Shown piece by piece: positions 1 to 8,405 of a DNA stretch of 64,000 nt. The notes under the pieces were generated by a model that saw nothing but the letters and a program-made list of their open reading frames with translations, made no database searches and had not been told where the DNA came from. The position numbers and the translations under genes were made by a program. Source of the DNA: an uncultured Butyricicoccus sp. (GTDB lineage: Bacteria; Bacillota; Clostridia; Oscillospirales; Butyricicoccaceae); the NCBI GenBank assembly GCA_944384745.1, contig CALWUO010000003.1, forward strand, positions 62,001-126,000, given 5' to 3'. Each line of letters begins with the position of its first letter. The stretch's first letter is position 1.

Positions 1-99
1 GCAAGCAGGAACATAATAACAAGTTTTGTTATTTTTATACTCGTTAACTGTATCAACAAGCAAGCGTCTAAAAGGTATTCCACGCATTAAATCACTCAT
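1..99 (-). CDS. ygfK: YgfK N-terminus (partial, runs off the left edge)
   Basis: Only the first 33 codons are present. The ATG at 97-99 is preceded by GGAGGTGAATAATCT, an excellent ribosome binding site that overlaps the end of ssnA. The predicted start MSDLMRGIPFRRLLDT closely resembles my recollection of E. coli YgfK (MGDIMRPIPFEELL). YgfK is a large iron-sulfur/FAD oxidoreductase subunit, named putative selenate reductase, of the xanthine dehydrogenase/purine cluster. Its place directly after ssnA is the usual order of that cluster, which strengthens the call. The rest of the protein, and any xdh or hydantoinase genes, would lie to the left of the window. Confidence 0.75.
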   Translation of the reverse strand, partial: MSDLMRGIPFRRLLVDTVNEYKNNKTCYYVPAC

Positions 100-102
100 A
101 GA

Positions 103-1437
103 TTATTCACCTCCGCAAAGTATATTCCAAAGCTCTTTTGATTGTTTTTGACATTCAAAACGTATTTTCTCTTCATCAACAGTTAAAAGCTCCCTATTTT
201 TCATAAGAAGTTTGCCATTGCAGACAGTTGTTATTATATTTTTCCCATTCATACCGAATAACATATGACCTTGAAAGTTATTTGATGTAAGTGGTGTAAA
301 AGGTTTATAGTCAGCAACTATAATGTCTGCATTAGCACCTTCTTTTAACTTGCCAAACTCACCACCAAAATGACGACTTGCAAGCAATGCATTATTAGTT
401 AATGCCATATCAAAAGTTTCATTCCAACCAACAGATGGGTGTTTATTTTCATGCTTGATTAACACATTTGCATGTTTCATAGATTCAATCATATCACTTG
501 TAAAACCATCTGTACCAAGTCCAACAGTTACACCTGCATTAAATAATTTTAAAACATCGGTTACACCAACAGCATTACCCATATTAGATTGCGGATTATG
601 TACAACAGCAGTATTAGTTTCAGATAGCATCTGTCTATCTTCATCAGTTAAATATACACAATGACCACAGATTGTTTTTTCTCCAAGTATATCATGACGT
701 TTTAAGCGGGAAACAACACTTTCATGATATAATCTCTCACAATCATCACGGTCATAACTGCCCTCACATACATGAATATGAAAACCATTATTCATTTGTT
801 CTCTTGCGAAATCCATAGTTTTTTCTGAGATTGTAAAAGAGGCATGCATACCACAAAGAGCTGTTAAAAGTCCAGAATTATCATTTTCACATTCTTTTGC
901 AAAACGCACATTTTCAAGCACAGATTGTTTGGATTTTTGCTCACCATCTCTATCTGATATTTCATAACATAGGCAAGACCTAACCCCAAGTTCAGTTGAA
1001 ACTTCAGCTATTTCTGATAAACTACCAGTAATTTCACCAAAAGATGCATGATGGTCAAAAACTGTTGTTACACCAGATTTTATGCATTCAATAAGTGTCA
1101 TATAAGCAGAATAACGTGTCATAGAACGTGTTAAATGCCTATCTATATTCCACCAAGTTCCCTCAAGCACTGCAAGAAAATTGGTTGGATTGTTATTTGG
1201 AATTGAAAGTCCACGGGCGAAGGCTGAATAAATATGATGATGTGCATTTATAAAAGCAGGAAAAATAATTCCACCGTTTGCATTTATTTTATCAGCATTA
1301 GGAAATTTATCTAAAAGCTTTTTTTCATCACCAACAGCAAGAATTTTATTGTTTTCCCAAACGATTGCACCATTTTCTATTATTTGATTTTGTTTTCCAC
1401 CAGTTACAACTGTGCCACCATGCAAAATATATTTCAT
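103..1437 (-). CDS. ssnA: SsnA, putative aminohydrolase of the selenium-linked purine cluster
   Basis: This 444-residue protein is an amidohydrolase-superfamily metal-dependent hydrolase, the usual length for SsnA. The metal-binding HHH of NAHHHIYS is near residue 66, HIHVCE near 220, and the GLGTDGF aspartate near 315. The family resembles guanine and chlorohydrolase deaminases. Its exact substrate is not settled, but the gene belongs to the cluster linked to anaerobic purine and uric-acid breakdown. It has its own sigma-A promoter in the 120-base gap after arcC, so ssnA and ygfK can be transcribed apart from the upstream genes. The GGAGGGCTATAAAATG site fixes the start. Confidence 0.9.
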   Translation of the reverse strand: MKYILHGGTVVTGGKQNQIIENGAIVWENNKILAVGDEKKLLDKFPNADKINANGGIIFPAFINAHHHIYSAFARGLSIPNNNPTNFLAVLEGTWWNIDRHLTRSMTRYSAYMTLIECIKSGVTTVFDHHASFGEITGSLSEIAEVSTELGVRSCLCYEISDRDGEQKSKQSVLENVRFAKECENDNSGLLTALCGMHASFTISEKTMDFAREQMNNGFHIHVCEGSYDRDDCERLYHESVVSRLKRHDILGEKTICGHCVYLTDEDRQMLSETNTAVVHNPQSNMGNAVGVTDVLKLFNAGVTVGLGTDGFTSDMIESMKHANVLIKHENKHPSVGWNETFDMALTNNALLASRHFGGEFGKLKEGANADIIVADYKPFTPLTSNNFQGHMLFGMNGKNIITTVCNGKLLMKNRELLTVDEEKIRFECQKQSKELWNILCGGE

Positions 1438-1493
1438 TTTATAGCCCTCCTGTTGTTCTTGCGTTGGTTAAACGGTAAAATGTTATTTTTTAC

Positions 1494-1522
1494 AGTATAA
1501 CACCTTTGTAATAATTAGTCAA
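1494..1522 (-). promoter_or_regulatory. Sigma-A promoter of ssnA-ygfK
   Basis: On the minus strand TTGACT (1517-1522), a 17-base spacer and TATACT (1494-1499) form a near-consensus housekeeping promoter. It lies in the gap between arcC and ssnA and would start a transcript about 50 bases before ssnA. Confidence 0.75.
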
Positions 1523-1557
1523 TATGATGAAATATATACAAATTAATATGCGTAAAT

Positions 1558-2493
1558 TTATGAATTATATATAATAGTGCCTGTTTTACCATCAATGCCA
1601 TCTTTAGCTTTTTCAAGAAGTGTTATTAAAGATTTTCTATCTTTTTTAGACTCAGCAAATTTTATTGCAGCTTGGACTTTAGGTAACATAGAACCAGTTG
1701 CAAAATGACCTTGTTTACAGTATTCTTTAGCTTGATTTACTGTTATATTGTCGAGCCATTTTTGATTAGGTTTACCAAAATTAATCGCACACTTTTCAAC
1801 TGCTGTTAAAATAATAAGCAAATCAGCATTTACAAGTTCAGCCATTAAACACGAACAAAAATCTTTATCAATAACTGCACTTGTGCCTTTTAAATGATTA
1901 CCTTGTGATATGACAGGTATGCCACCACCACCGCCAGCAATTACAACTTGACCCGCTTGAAAAAGAGAGCGAACAGTATCAATTTCCACTATATCAAGTG
2001 GTTTAGGGCTTGCAACTACTCTACGCCAACCACGTCCAGCATCTTCCATAACTTGATATCCCTTTTCTTTTGCTAATTTCTTAGCTTCTTGTTCACTCAT
2101 AAATCGACCAATTGGTTTGCTTGGATTTTGAAAAGCAGGGTCATTAGGGTCAACTATTACCTGTGTTATAACAGTTGCACATGGTTTTACTATTGAACGG
2201 TTTAAAAGTTCCTCACGAATAGCATTTTGCAAATCATATCCTATATAACTTTGACTCATTGCAACACATACTGAAAGCGGAATAACAGGAAAATCTTGTT
2301 CCACAACATGGGTTAATTCATTAACTGCATGATGTATCATTCCCACCTGTGGACCATTTCCATGTGAAACAATAACTTCATGTCCTTGTTCTATCAAATC
2401 CACTATTGCACTTGCTGTATGTTTTACGGCTGTCATTTGTTCGGTTAATGTATTTCCAAGAGCGTTTCCGCCTAGTGCTATTACTATCCTCAT
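1558..2493 (-). CDS. arcC: Carbamate kinase
   Basis: This 311-residue protein of the amino-acid kinase fold begins with the carbamate kinase signature ALGGNALG, followed by VSHGNGPQVG near residue 45 and AGGGGGIPV near 210. The enzyme transfers phosphate from carbamoyl phosphate to ADP, giving ATP, ammonia and CO2. Placed between ygeW (a carbamoyltransferase paralogue) and ssnA, it is the E. coli YqeA-type enzyme of the purine cluster rather than part of an arginine deiminase operon; no arcA is nearby. The inferred role is to harvest ATP from carbamoyl phosphate released from ureido intermediates. The start follows CAGGAGATGAAGAGATT. Confidence 0.93.
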   Translation of the reverse strand: MRIVIALGGNALGNTLTEQMTAVKHTASAIVDLIEQGHEVIVSHGNGPQVGMIHHAVNELTHVVEQDFPVIPLSVCVAMSQSYIGYDLQNAIREELLNRSIVKPCATVITQVIVDPNDPAFQNPSKPIGRFMSEQEAKKLAKEKGYQVMEDAGRGWRRVVASPKPLDIVEIDTVRSLFQAGQVVIAGGGGGIPVISQGNHLKGTSAVIDKDFCSCLMAELVNADLLIILTAVEKCAINFGKPNQKWLDNITVNQAKEYCKQGHFATGSMLPKVQAAIKFAESKKDRKSLITLLEKAKDGIDGKTGTIIYNS

Positions 2494-2520
2494 AATCTCT
2501 TCATCTCCTGTTTATAAAAG

Positions 2521-2551
2521 TACAAAAGCGGGGCAGCTTATAACCCCGCTT
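2521..2551 (-). terminator. Intercistronic GC-rich hairpin between ygeW and arcC
   Basis: On the minus strand AAGCGGGG and CCCCGCTT pair around a 10-base loop, followed by TTTTGTACTTTT. The stem is strong but the U-tract is interrupted, and arcC follows directly. It is probably a partial terminator or an mRNA-processing/stability hairpin rather than an operon end. Confidence 0.45.
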
Positions 2552-2559
2552 CTAATGTA

Positions 2560-3756
2560 TTATTTCATTTGACGTTCTGTTGCTTTATCAGCTAGTTTTT
2601 TAATCATCGCTTGAGGGTCTTTGCATTTTGCAAGAAAAATCATAGCAGCGATAATATATGGTTTAAATGATGCCTCTTTATATAATGGTACACGATAGCG
2701 GTCAAATACAGACGCTTCAACTTCGCCCTGTTCGCATGATACACCGTTGATATCTGCTGGTAAACAGTGTAAATATAGTGCCTTTCCGTCCTTGGTCTTG
2801 GACATCATTTCTTCAGTACAGCACCAATCTTTATGTTCTGCATTTTGTGCAAGCAATTCTTTTTCTAGGGTTTTTATTCCCTCACTATTACCATCAGCGT
2901 ATAGATTTGTGCGTTTTTCCATTGCGGCAAAAGGTGCCCAACTCTTTGGATATACAATATCAGCGTCTTTAAATGCTTCCTCCATAGAATTTGTTTTTGT
3001 GAATGTACCACCCGTAGCCTGTGCATTTTTCTTTGCAACTTCTTCTACTTCTGGCATTACTTCATAACCTTCTGGGTGAGCAAGTACAACGTCCATACCA
3101 AAGCGGGTAAATAGACCAATAACACCCTGTGGAACAGATAGAGGTTTACCATAAGATGGAGAATACGCCCAAGTCATAGCCACTTTTTTACCCTTTAGAT
3201 TTTCTACACCACCAAAATGATGTATAATATGCAACATATCAGCCATGCATTGGGTTGGGTGGTCAATATCACATTGTAGATTAACAAGTGTTGGTTTTTG
3301 TTCTAAAACACCATCTTTATGACCCTCAGTAACAGCATTGACTACTTCATGCATATAAGCATTACCTTTTCCAATATACATATCATCACGAATACCAATA
3401 ACATCAGCCATAAATGAAATCATATTTGCGGTTTCACGAACAGTTTCACCATGAGCAATTTGACTTTTTCCCTCGTCAAGGTCTTGAACTTCAAGACCTA
3501 AAAGATTACAAGCTGAGGCAAATGAAAAACGTGTACGGGTTGAATTATCTCTAAATAAACTGACACCTAAACCAGATTCAAAAATCTTAGTTGAGATATT
3601 ATTTTCACGCATATAACGCAAAGCGTCTGCAACTGTAAATACAGCCTCTATTTCATCATCTGTTTTTTCCCATGTTAAAAAGAAATCATTTTCATACATT
3701 TCTTTAAAATTAAGAGCATTTAGTTTATCAATATACTGTTGTAATTTTGCGTCCAT
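2560..3756 (-). CDS. ygeW: YgeW, knotted carbamoyltransferase
   Basis: This 398-residue protein is a paralogue of aspartate and ornithine carbamoyltransferases. It keeps the carbamoyl-phosphate loop (DNSTRTRFSF, near residue 70), HPTQCMADML near residue 166 and HCLPA near 333. The length and N-terminus match the knotted YgeW/UTC branch rather than ArgF or PyrB. YgeW structures are known and the natural substrate was long uncertain; the cluster is now linked to anaerobic uric-acid catabolism, in which a ureido group would be phosphorolysed to carbamoyl phosphate for ArcC next door. The start follows AAGGAGAATACATAATT. ygeY ends 20 bases upstream, so co-transcription is likely. Confidence 0.93.
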   Translation of the reverse strand: MDAKLQQYIDKLNALNFKEMYENDFFLTWEKTDDEIEAVFTVADALRYMRENNISTKIFESGLGVSLFRDNSTRTRFSFASACNLLGLEVQDLDEGKSQIAHGETVRETANMISFMADVIGIRDDMYIGKGNAYMHEVVNAVTEGHKDGVLEQKPTLVNLQCDIDHPTQCMADMLHIIHHFGGVENLKGKKVAMTWAYSPSYGKPLSVPQGVIGLFTRFGMDVVLAHPEGYEVMPEVEEVAKKNAQATGGTFTKTNSMEEAFKDADIVYPKSWAPFAAMEKRTNLYADGNSEGIKTLEKELLAQNAEHKDWCCTEEMMSKTKDGKALYLHCLPADINGVSCEQGEVEASVFDRYRVPLYKEASFKPYIIAAMIFLAKCKDPQAMIKKLADKATERQMK

Positions 3757-3776
3757 AATTATGTATTCTCCTTTTT

Positions 3777-5087
3777 TTATTCACAATAGGTCTGAGGTAA
3801 AGCAGCATAAACTGCGGCACAACGCACTAAATCAATTTTCCAAGTATGTTCATTTGGTGCATGGGCTTGAGCCTCTGCACCAGGACCAAAACCAATGCAT
3901 GGAATACCATTTCTACCCATAATTGATACGCCATTTGTTGAGAAAGTCCATTTATCTGTAAGCGGTCTGGTTTTACGTATTTGTTCTGTTGCTTTACTGC
4001 CTACACGCTCATTACCATATAAACCATTATAAGCCTTTTCAAGTGCCTTTGTAACTTTATGGTCTTGTGGGATTACCCATGTAGGGAAATAACATTCTAT
4101 TGGATATGCAAGACCAGTCCAAGATGGACGAGCATATTCATACATAGAAACTTTTACATCATCACCATATTTTTTAACAGATGGCAATGCTCGAATTTCA
4201 TCAAGACAGCTTTCCCAAGTTTCACCCGCTGTCATTCTTCTATCAAGTGAAACCGAACAACCATCAGCCACAGCACAGCGGCTAGGCGATGTATAAAAAA
4301 TTTCAGAAACTGTAACTGTACCTCTGCCAAGAAAACGAGCTTCTTTCCATTCAGGGTTATATTTTTCATCAAGCATTTTAACAAGACCTTTGATTTCTGT
4401 GCAGTCATCAGCATTATTTTCATTTAGTGAACGAACATCTTGTAAAATATCAGCCATTTTATAAATAGCATTGTCTCCACGTTCTGGAGCTGAACCATGA
4501 CAAGAAATACCTTTTACATCAATTCTTATTTCCATACGTCCACGTTGACCACGATATATTCCGCCATCTGTTGGTTCTGTTGATACTACAAACTCTGGTT
4601 TTACCTTATCTTCATTTATAATATACTGCCAACATAAACCATCACAATCTTCTTCTTGAACTGTGCCAGTTACAAGCACTTGATATCTATCATCTAACAT
4701 TCCAAGGTCTTTCATAATTTTAGCACCATATACAGCCGAAACTATACCGCCTAATTGGTCAGATGTACCACGTCCACCGATTTCATCATCTGTTTCATAA
4801 CCCTCATATGGGTCAAACTCCCAATTATCACGATTACCTATGCCGACAGTATCAATATGTGCGTCATAACCAATAAGGGTTTTACCATTACCCATATAAC
4901 CAAGTATATTTCCCATAGGGTCAATTTCTACTTTATCAAAGCCGAGTTTTTCCATCTCCTCTTTAATACGCATTATATGCCCTTTTTCCTCTGCACTTTC
5001 ACCAGTGATTTTTACTAGGTCACGCAAAAAGCGTGTCATATCATCTTTATAGTTTTCTGCTGTTTTGTTGATAAGTGTGAAATCCAT
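3777..5087 (-). CDS. ygeY: YgeY, M20-family selenium-linked hydrolase
   Basis: This 436-residue protein is an M20/ArgE/DapE-type zinc hydrolase. YDAHIDTVG near residue 77 carries the first metal ligands and catalytic Asp, and [10 protein letters not shown] near 142 carries the catalytic and ligand Glu pair. A C-terminal [14 protein letters not shown] supplies the last metal-binding His. Members of this branch are annotated as YgeY selenium metabolism-linked hydrolases and always travel with ygeX and ygeW. The inferred role is hydrolysis of a ureido or amide intermediate on the way from uric acid to 2,3-diaminopropionate. The start is preceded by AAGGAGGCACTAATA. Confidence 0.92.
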   Translation of the reverse strand: MDFTLINKTAENYKDDMTRFLRDLVKITGESAEEKGHIMRIKEEMEKLGFDKVEIDPMGNILGYMGNGKTLIGYDAHIDTVGIGNRDNWEFDPYEGYETDDEIGGRGTSDQLGGIVSAVYGAKIMKDLGMLDDRYQVLVTGTVQEEDCDGLCWQYIINEDKVKPEFVVSTEPTDGGIYRGQRGRMEIRIDVKGISCHGSAPERGDNAIYKMADILQDVRSLNENNADDCTEIKGLVKMLDEKYNPEWKEARFLGRGTVTVSEIFYTSPSRCAVADGCSVSLDRRMTAGETWESCLDEIRALPSVKKYGDDVKVSMYEYARPSWTGLAYPIECYFPTWVIPQDHKVTKALEKAYNGLYGNERVGSKATEQIRKTRPLTDKWTFSTNGVSIMGRNGIPCIGFGPGAEAQAHAPNEHTWKIDLVRCAAVYAALPQTYCE

Positions 5088-5105
5088 TATTAGTGCCTCC
5101 TTAAA

Positions 5106-6287
5106 TTAGCCCCAAACGATTTTTCTATAATTTTCTGGGTCGGTATCTCCTTCAGTTGAAAACATAAGTACTGAGCTATTTTCATCAAGACCTATTGTAT
5201 TTTTAAGTTCTTTATATTCTGGATTTTTCATTAAAGTATAAATTAGTCCCATACCAACAGCACCTGATTCACCAGATATAACTTGTGTATCTCCTTTAAT
5301 AGGTGCAGAAAGTATTCTCATACCTTTTTCAGCAACCCAATCAGGACAAGATACAAAGAATGATGAGTGATTTTTAAGTATATCAAATGATATTGTATTA
5401 GGTTCACCACAGGCAAGCCCTGCCATAATAGTGTTTAAATCTCCATCTACAAAACGAATTTTACCATCACCCGCTTTTGCACTTTGATATAAACAATCTG
5501 CTGCTTGAGCTTCCATAACAATAACCTTTGGTGGATTATCTTTATAAAGGTTTGCAAAATAGCCTTGAACTGCACCTGCAAGACTGCCAACACCAGCCTG
5601 TATAAAAATATGTGTTGGTCTATCTGTTATCTGTTCAGCCGCCTCACTCGCCATTGTTCCATAACCTTGCATAATCCAAGCGGGAATTTTTTCATAACCG
5701 TTCCAAGCTGTATCCTGAACCATAACACCATGTTCAGTTTGTTCTGCCAGTTGGCTTGCTTTGCGAACACATTCATCATAGTTTACTTCTTCTATCGTTA
5801 CTTTAGCACCCTCTTTTGCTATATTATCAAAGCGGGATTTAACTGTGCCTTTAGGCATAAGCACCACTGCTTTTTGTCCTAAACGGTTTGCCGCCCAAGC
5901 AACACCACGACCATGATTACCATCAGTTGCAGTAAAGAAAGTTGCTTGACCAAATTCACTTTTAAGCTTATCACTTGTAAGATAATTATAATCAATTTCA
6001 GAAACATCTTTATTGAGTTGTTCAGCAATATAACGAGCTATTGCAAATGAACCGCCTAAGACTTTAAATGCATTAAGTCCAAAGCGATAACTTTCATCTT
6101 TTACAAAAAGAGATTTAAGTCCTAAAAACTCAGCCATATGAGCAAGATTTGCAAGGGGTGTCACATTATATTGTGGAAAACTTTTGTGAAACTCTCTTGC
6201 TTTATTTACATTTTCTAAACTCATAACTGAAAGTTGTAAGTCATCTGTTTTAGGCATGGTGTTTGCTATCCATCTAATTTTATCCAT
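5106..6287 (-). CDS. ygeX: 2,3-diaminopropionate ammonia-lyase
   Basis: This 393-residue PLP enzyme of the tryptophan synthase beta/threonine dehydratase fold is close to the usual family length. The Schiff-base lysine is in GLNAFKVLGGS near residue 74, and TDGNHGRGVAW follows near 122. DAP ammonia-lyase converts 2,3-diaminopropionate to pyruvate plus two ammonia. It is the first gene of the ygeX-ygeY-ygeW-arcC run and has its own promoter about 50 bases upstream. In this pathway it is the step that gives pyruvate from the purine carbon skeleton. The start follows AAGGAGATTTTTATA. Confidence 0.94.
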   Translation of the reverse strand: MDKIRWIANTMPKTDDLQLSVMSLENVNKAREFHKSFPQYNVTPLANLAHMAEFLGLKSLFVKDESYRFGLNAFKVLGGSFAIARYIAEQLNKDVSEIDYNYLTSDKLKSEFGQATFFTATDGNHGRGVAWAANRLGQKAVVLMPKGTVKSRFDNIAKEGAKVTIEEVNYDECVRKASQLAEQTEHGVMVQDTAWNGYEKIPAWIMQGYGTMASEAAEQITDRPTHIFIQAGVGSLAGAVQGYFANLYKDNPPKVIVMEAQAADCLYQSAKAGDGKIRFVDGDLNTIMAGLACGEPNTISFDILKNHSSFFVSCPDWVAEKGMRILSAPIKGDTQVISGESGAVGMGLIYTLMKNPEYKELKNTIGLDENSSVLMFSTEGDTDPENYRKIVWG

Positions 6288-6334
6288 TATAAAAATCTCC
6301 TTGTTCTGAAAGATTTAAGTTCTCTACTGAGTTT

Positions 6335-6362
6335 ATTTTACCATTTGACCAAAATTTTTCAA
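6335..6362 (-). promoter_or_regulatory. Sigma-A promoter of the ygeX purine operon
   Basis: On the minus strand TTGAAA (6357-6362), a 16-base spacer and TAAAAT (6335-6340) sit about 50 bases before the ygeX start. The region lies between the cbiK terminator and ygeX, so the purine genes form a separate transcription unit from the cobalamin operon. Confidence 0.7.
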
Positions 6363-6427
6363 CCCCTAAAAGCAAATATTTTCCCATGTAATGGAGAAAA
6401 AATGTAATATTTTTTGTGTGTTTTGTA

Positions 6428-6457
6428 TAAAAAAAGAACGACAAAATTTTGCCGTTC
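6428..6457 (-). terminator. Intrinsic terminator of the cobalamin operon
   Basis: Directly after the cbiK stop, the minus strand shows GAACGGCAAAA paired with TTTTGTCGTTC (one G-U type pair), followed by TTTTTTTAT. It is a textbook Rho-independent terminator and closes the 20-kb operon. Confidence 0.9.
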
Positions 6458-7237
6458 CTATCGTTCTAAAGCCATTTTTGCATGTCTGCAATATAAATCA
6501 CATACACAATCTAAATCGCCTAAGCCTATTAAATTTACATTGACTTTATAACCATGACTTTCAAGTATAGATTTCCAGCTATCTTCTTCATCACCTGCTA
6601 AATCATTTTGAGCATGGTCACCTGCTACAATCATAAAAGGGGCTAAAGTAACCTTTTTGATATTGTGTTTATTAAGTCTTTTTATAATATAATCTAGGTT
6701 TGGAAAGCCCTCAACGGTTCCTACATAAACATTTTCTGCACCGAGATATCTAAACATATTTTCAACTTGACTATATACACTGTTTGCAAAATGTTCTGTC
6801 CCATGTCCCATATAAACATATGCTTCATCTTTGTTCATTTTTGGCATGTGCTGCAAAAGCTCTGAACAAATATGCTCATAATCATATTCATTAAATAACA
6901 TTGGAACTCCAATGGATAATTTTGTGAATTTATCTTCAAATTTAAAAAGCTGATGTAACATTTTTTCATATTCAAAACCAGCCATTATATGAAGACTTTG
7001 ACACAAAACTTCTTCATAGCCATCATTTATAAGCTTTTCCATAAGTTCTTCTGGTGTAGGAATATATATTTTTTCTTCTTTTGCGATTTTGTTTATAACC
7101 ATTTTAGATGTAAAAGCTCTATAAAAATCATATTCTGGAAACGTTTTTTTTAAACTATTTTCAATGCGTTCTATTGCAAGCCTAGCCTTTGGATATGTTG
7201 TACCAAAACTTATAACTGCTATTGCTTTTTTACTCAT
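6458..7237 (-). CDS. cbiK: Sirohydrochlorin cobaltochelatase CbiK
   Basis: This 259-residue class II chelatase inserts Co2+ into sirohydrochlorin, the committing step of the anaerobic cobalamin pathway. The two catalytic or metal-binding histidines are visible in GHGTEHFAN (near residue 144) and VAGDHAQNDLAGD (near 206). The N-terminal SFGTTYPKAR is typical of CbiK rather than CbiX. It is the last gene of the operon and its ATGA start overlaps the cbiC stop. Its substrate is made by the SirC domain of the cbiJ-sirC fusion upstream. There is no signal peptide, so the protein should be cytoplasmic. Confidence 0.95.
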   Translation of the reverse strand: MSKKAIAVISFGTTYPKARLAIERIENSLKKTFPEYDFYRAFTSKMVINKIAKEEKIYIPTPEELMEKLINDGYEEVLCQSLHIMAGFEYEKMLHQLFKFEDKFTKLSIGVPMLFNEYDYEHICSELLQHMPKMNKDEAYVYMGHGTEHFANSVYSQVENMFRYLGAENVYVGTVEGFPNLDYIIKRLNKHNIKKVTLAPFMIVAGDHAQNDLAGDEEDSWKSILESHGYKVNVNLIGLGDLDCVCDLYCRHAKMALER

Positions 7238-7875
7238 TTTTCAAATCCCTCTCTTGTTACAAGCTGATAAAGTATAGCATTTATAATTGCCGCGGCTACA
7301 TTACTACCGCCTTTTCTGCCCTTTGCGATTATATGAGGAATATTGGAATTTATAAATAAATTTTTTGATTCTACAACATTTACAAATCCCACAGGCACAC
7401 CAACAACTAAAGCAGGCTTTACAGTGCCCTGTTGTATAAGCTCATATAAATGTATAAGAGCAGTTGGAGCGTTACCAATAGCAAAAATTAAAGGTCCTTT
7501 TAATTTAGACGCATATTCCATACTTATAATTGCTCTTGTGACTCCACGTTCTTTGGCTTCTTTTGCTACTTGTTCATCTGCCATAAAACAACAAACTTGA
7601 CCGCCAAACTGTGAAAGTATTTTTTTATTTATACCAGAAAGAGACATATTTGTATCAGTAATTATAGTTGCACCGTTTAAAATTGCATTTTTAGCATTTT
7701 CTATTGCATTTTCTGAAAAATAAAGATTGTCTGCATAGTCAAAGTCTGCTGTTGTATGAATAACCCTTTTTACCACCTCTGATTGTCCTTGTGGAAAGGT
7801 TCTGTTTCCCAGTTCTTTTGTTATAATTTCAAAGCTAGTTTTCTCTATATCTGACGGTTTTACTATAAAGTTCAT
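7234..7875 (-). CDS. cbiC: Cobalt-precorrin-8 methylmutase CbiC
   Basis: This protein of about 213 residues moves a methyl group from C11 to C12 to give cobyrinate. The conserved histidine lies in IHTTADFDYA near residue 40, and the GVPVGFVNVVESK and AKGRKGGSNVAAA motifs are intact. An in-frame start 8 codons earlier is possible, but MNFIVKPSDIEK at 7875 is preceded by AGAGGGAATAGAACA and gives the usual ATGA overlap with the cobO stop, so I chose it. Both neighbours overlap by 4 bases, which indicates translational coupling. Confidence 0.94.
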   Translation of the reverse strand: MNFIVKPSDIEKTSFEIITKELGNRTFPQGQSEVVKRVIHTTADFDYADNLYFSENAIENAKNAILNGATIITDTNMSLSGINKKILSQFGGQVCCFMADEQVAKEAKERGVTRAIISMEYASKLKGPLIFAIGNAPTALIHLYELIQQGTVKPALVVGVPVGFVNVVESKNLFINSNIPHIIAKGRKGGSNVAAAIINAILYQLVTREGFEK

Positions 7876-8405
7876 TGTTCTATTCCCTCTCGTGCACAAA
7901 TGCCTTGGTCAAATGGGTGTTTTTGTTTTTTCATTTCAGTTACATAATCTGCAAGTGAAATAAGTTTTTCAGATGGATTTCTACCTGTTATAACAACTTC
8001 CAAGACTTTTGGTTTATTTTCAAGAAAATTTATCAGAATATTCTCATCAAACATACCTGTTGTTATTGCAGCACAGATTTCATCTAAAACTAAAAGATTA
8101 ACTGAATTTTTGTTACAGAATTCAGTTGCAGCATTAAACATTCGATTTATACTTTGTTTGGTTTGTTCTTTTTCTTCATCTGTCATCTGAAAAGTAAATT
8201 TTGAATATGGGTTTGCAGCAAGCAATGTCAAATTATCATATCTTGCAAGCATACGACATTCGCCAGATGTTCCATCTTTTAAAAACTGAGCAATTACAAC
8301 TTTATGATTATGTCCTAAACTTCTAAGAGCAAGCCCCATAGATGCTGTGGTTTTACCTTTACCATCTCCATGATAAATATGGATTAGTCCTGTTGTTCTT
8401 TGCAT
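7872..8405 (-). CDS. cobO: Cob(I)yrinic acid a,c-diamide adenosyltransferase (CobO/BtuR type)
   Basis: This 177-residue protein belongs to the CobA/CobO/BtuR ATP:corrinoid adenosyltransferase family. The P-loop GDGKGKTTA is near residue 14 and the Walker B-like LLVLDEICAA near 105. It attaches the 5'-deoxyadenosyl ligand to the corrinoid. It overlaps the cbiP end by 22 bases and has its own GGAGG site inside cbiP. The symbol cobO is used because cobA is also the name of the methyltransferase in this operon. Confidence 0.94.
   Translation of the reverse strand: MQRTTGLIHIYHGDGKGKTTASMGLALRSLGHNHKVVIAQFLKDGTSGECRMLARYDNLTLLAANPYSKFTFQMTDEEKEQTKQSINRMFNAATEFCNKNSVNLLVLDEICAAITTGMFDENILINFLENKPKVLEVVITGRNPSEKLISLADYVTEMKKQKHPFDQGICAREGIEQ

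Noticed and set aside
81..94. CACGCATTAA in ygfK resembling the 53.7/54.8 kb promoter repeat
   Set aside because: Only 10 bases match, inside coding sequence, without the flanking promoter boxes; chance.
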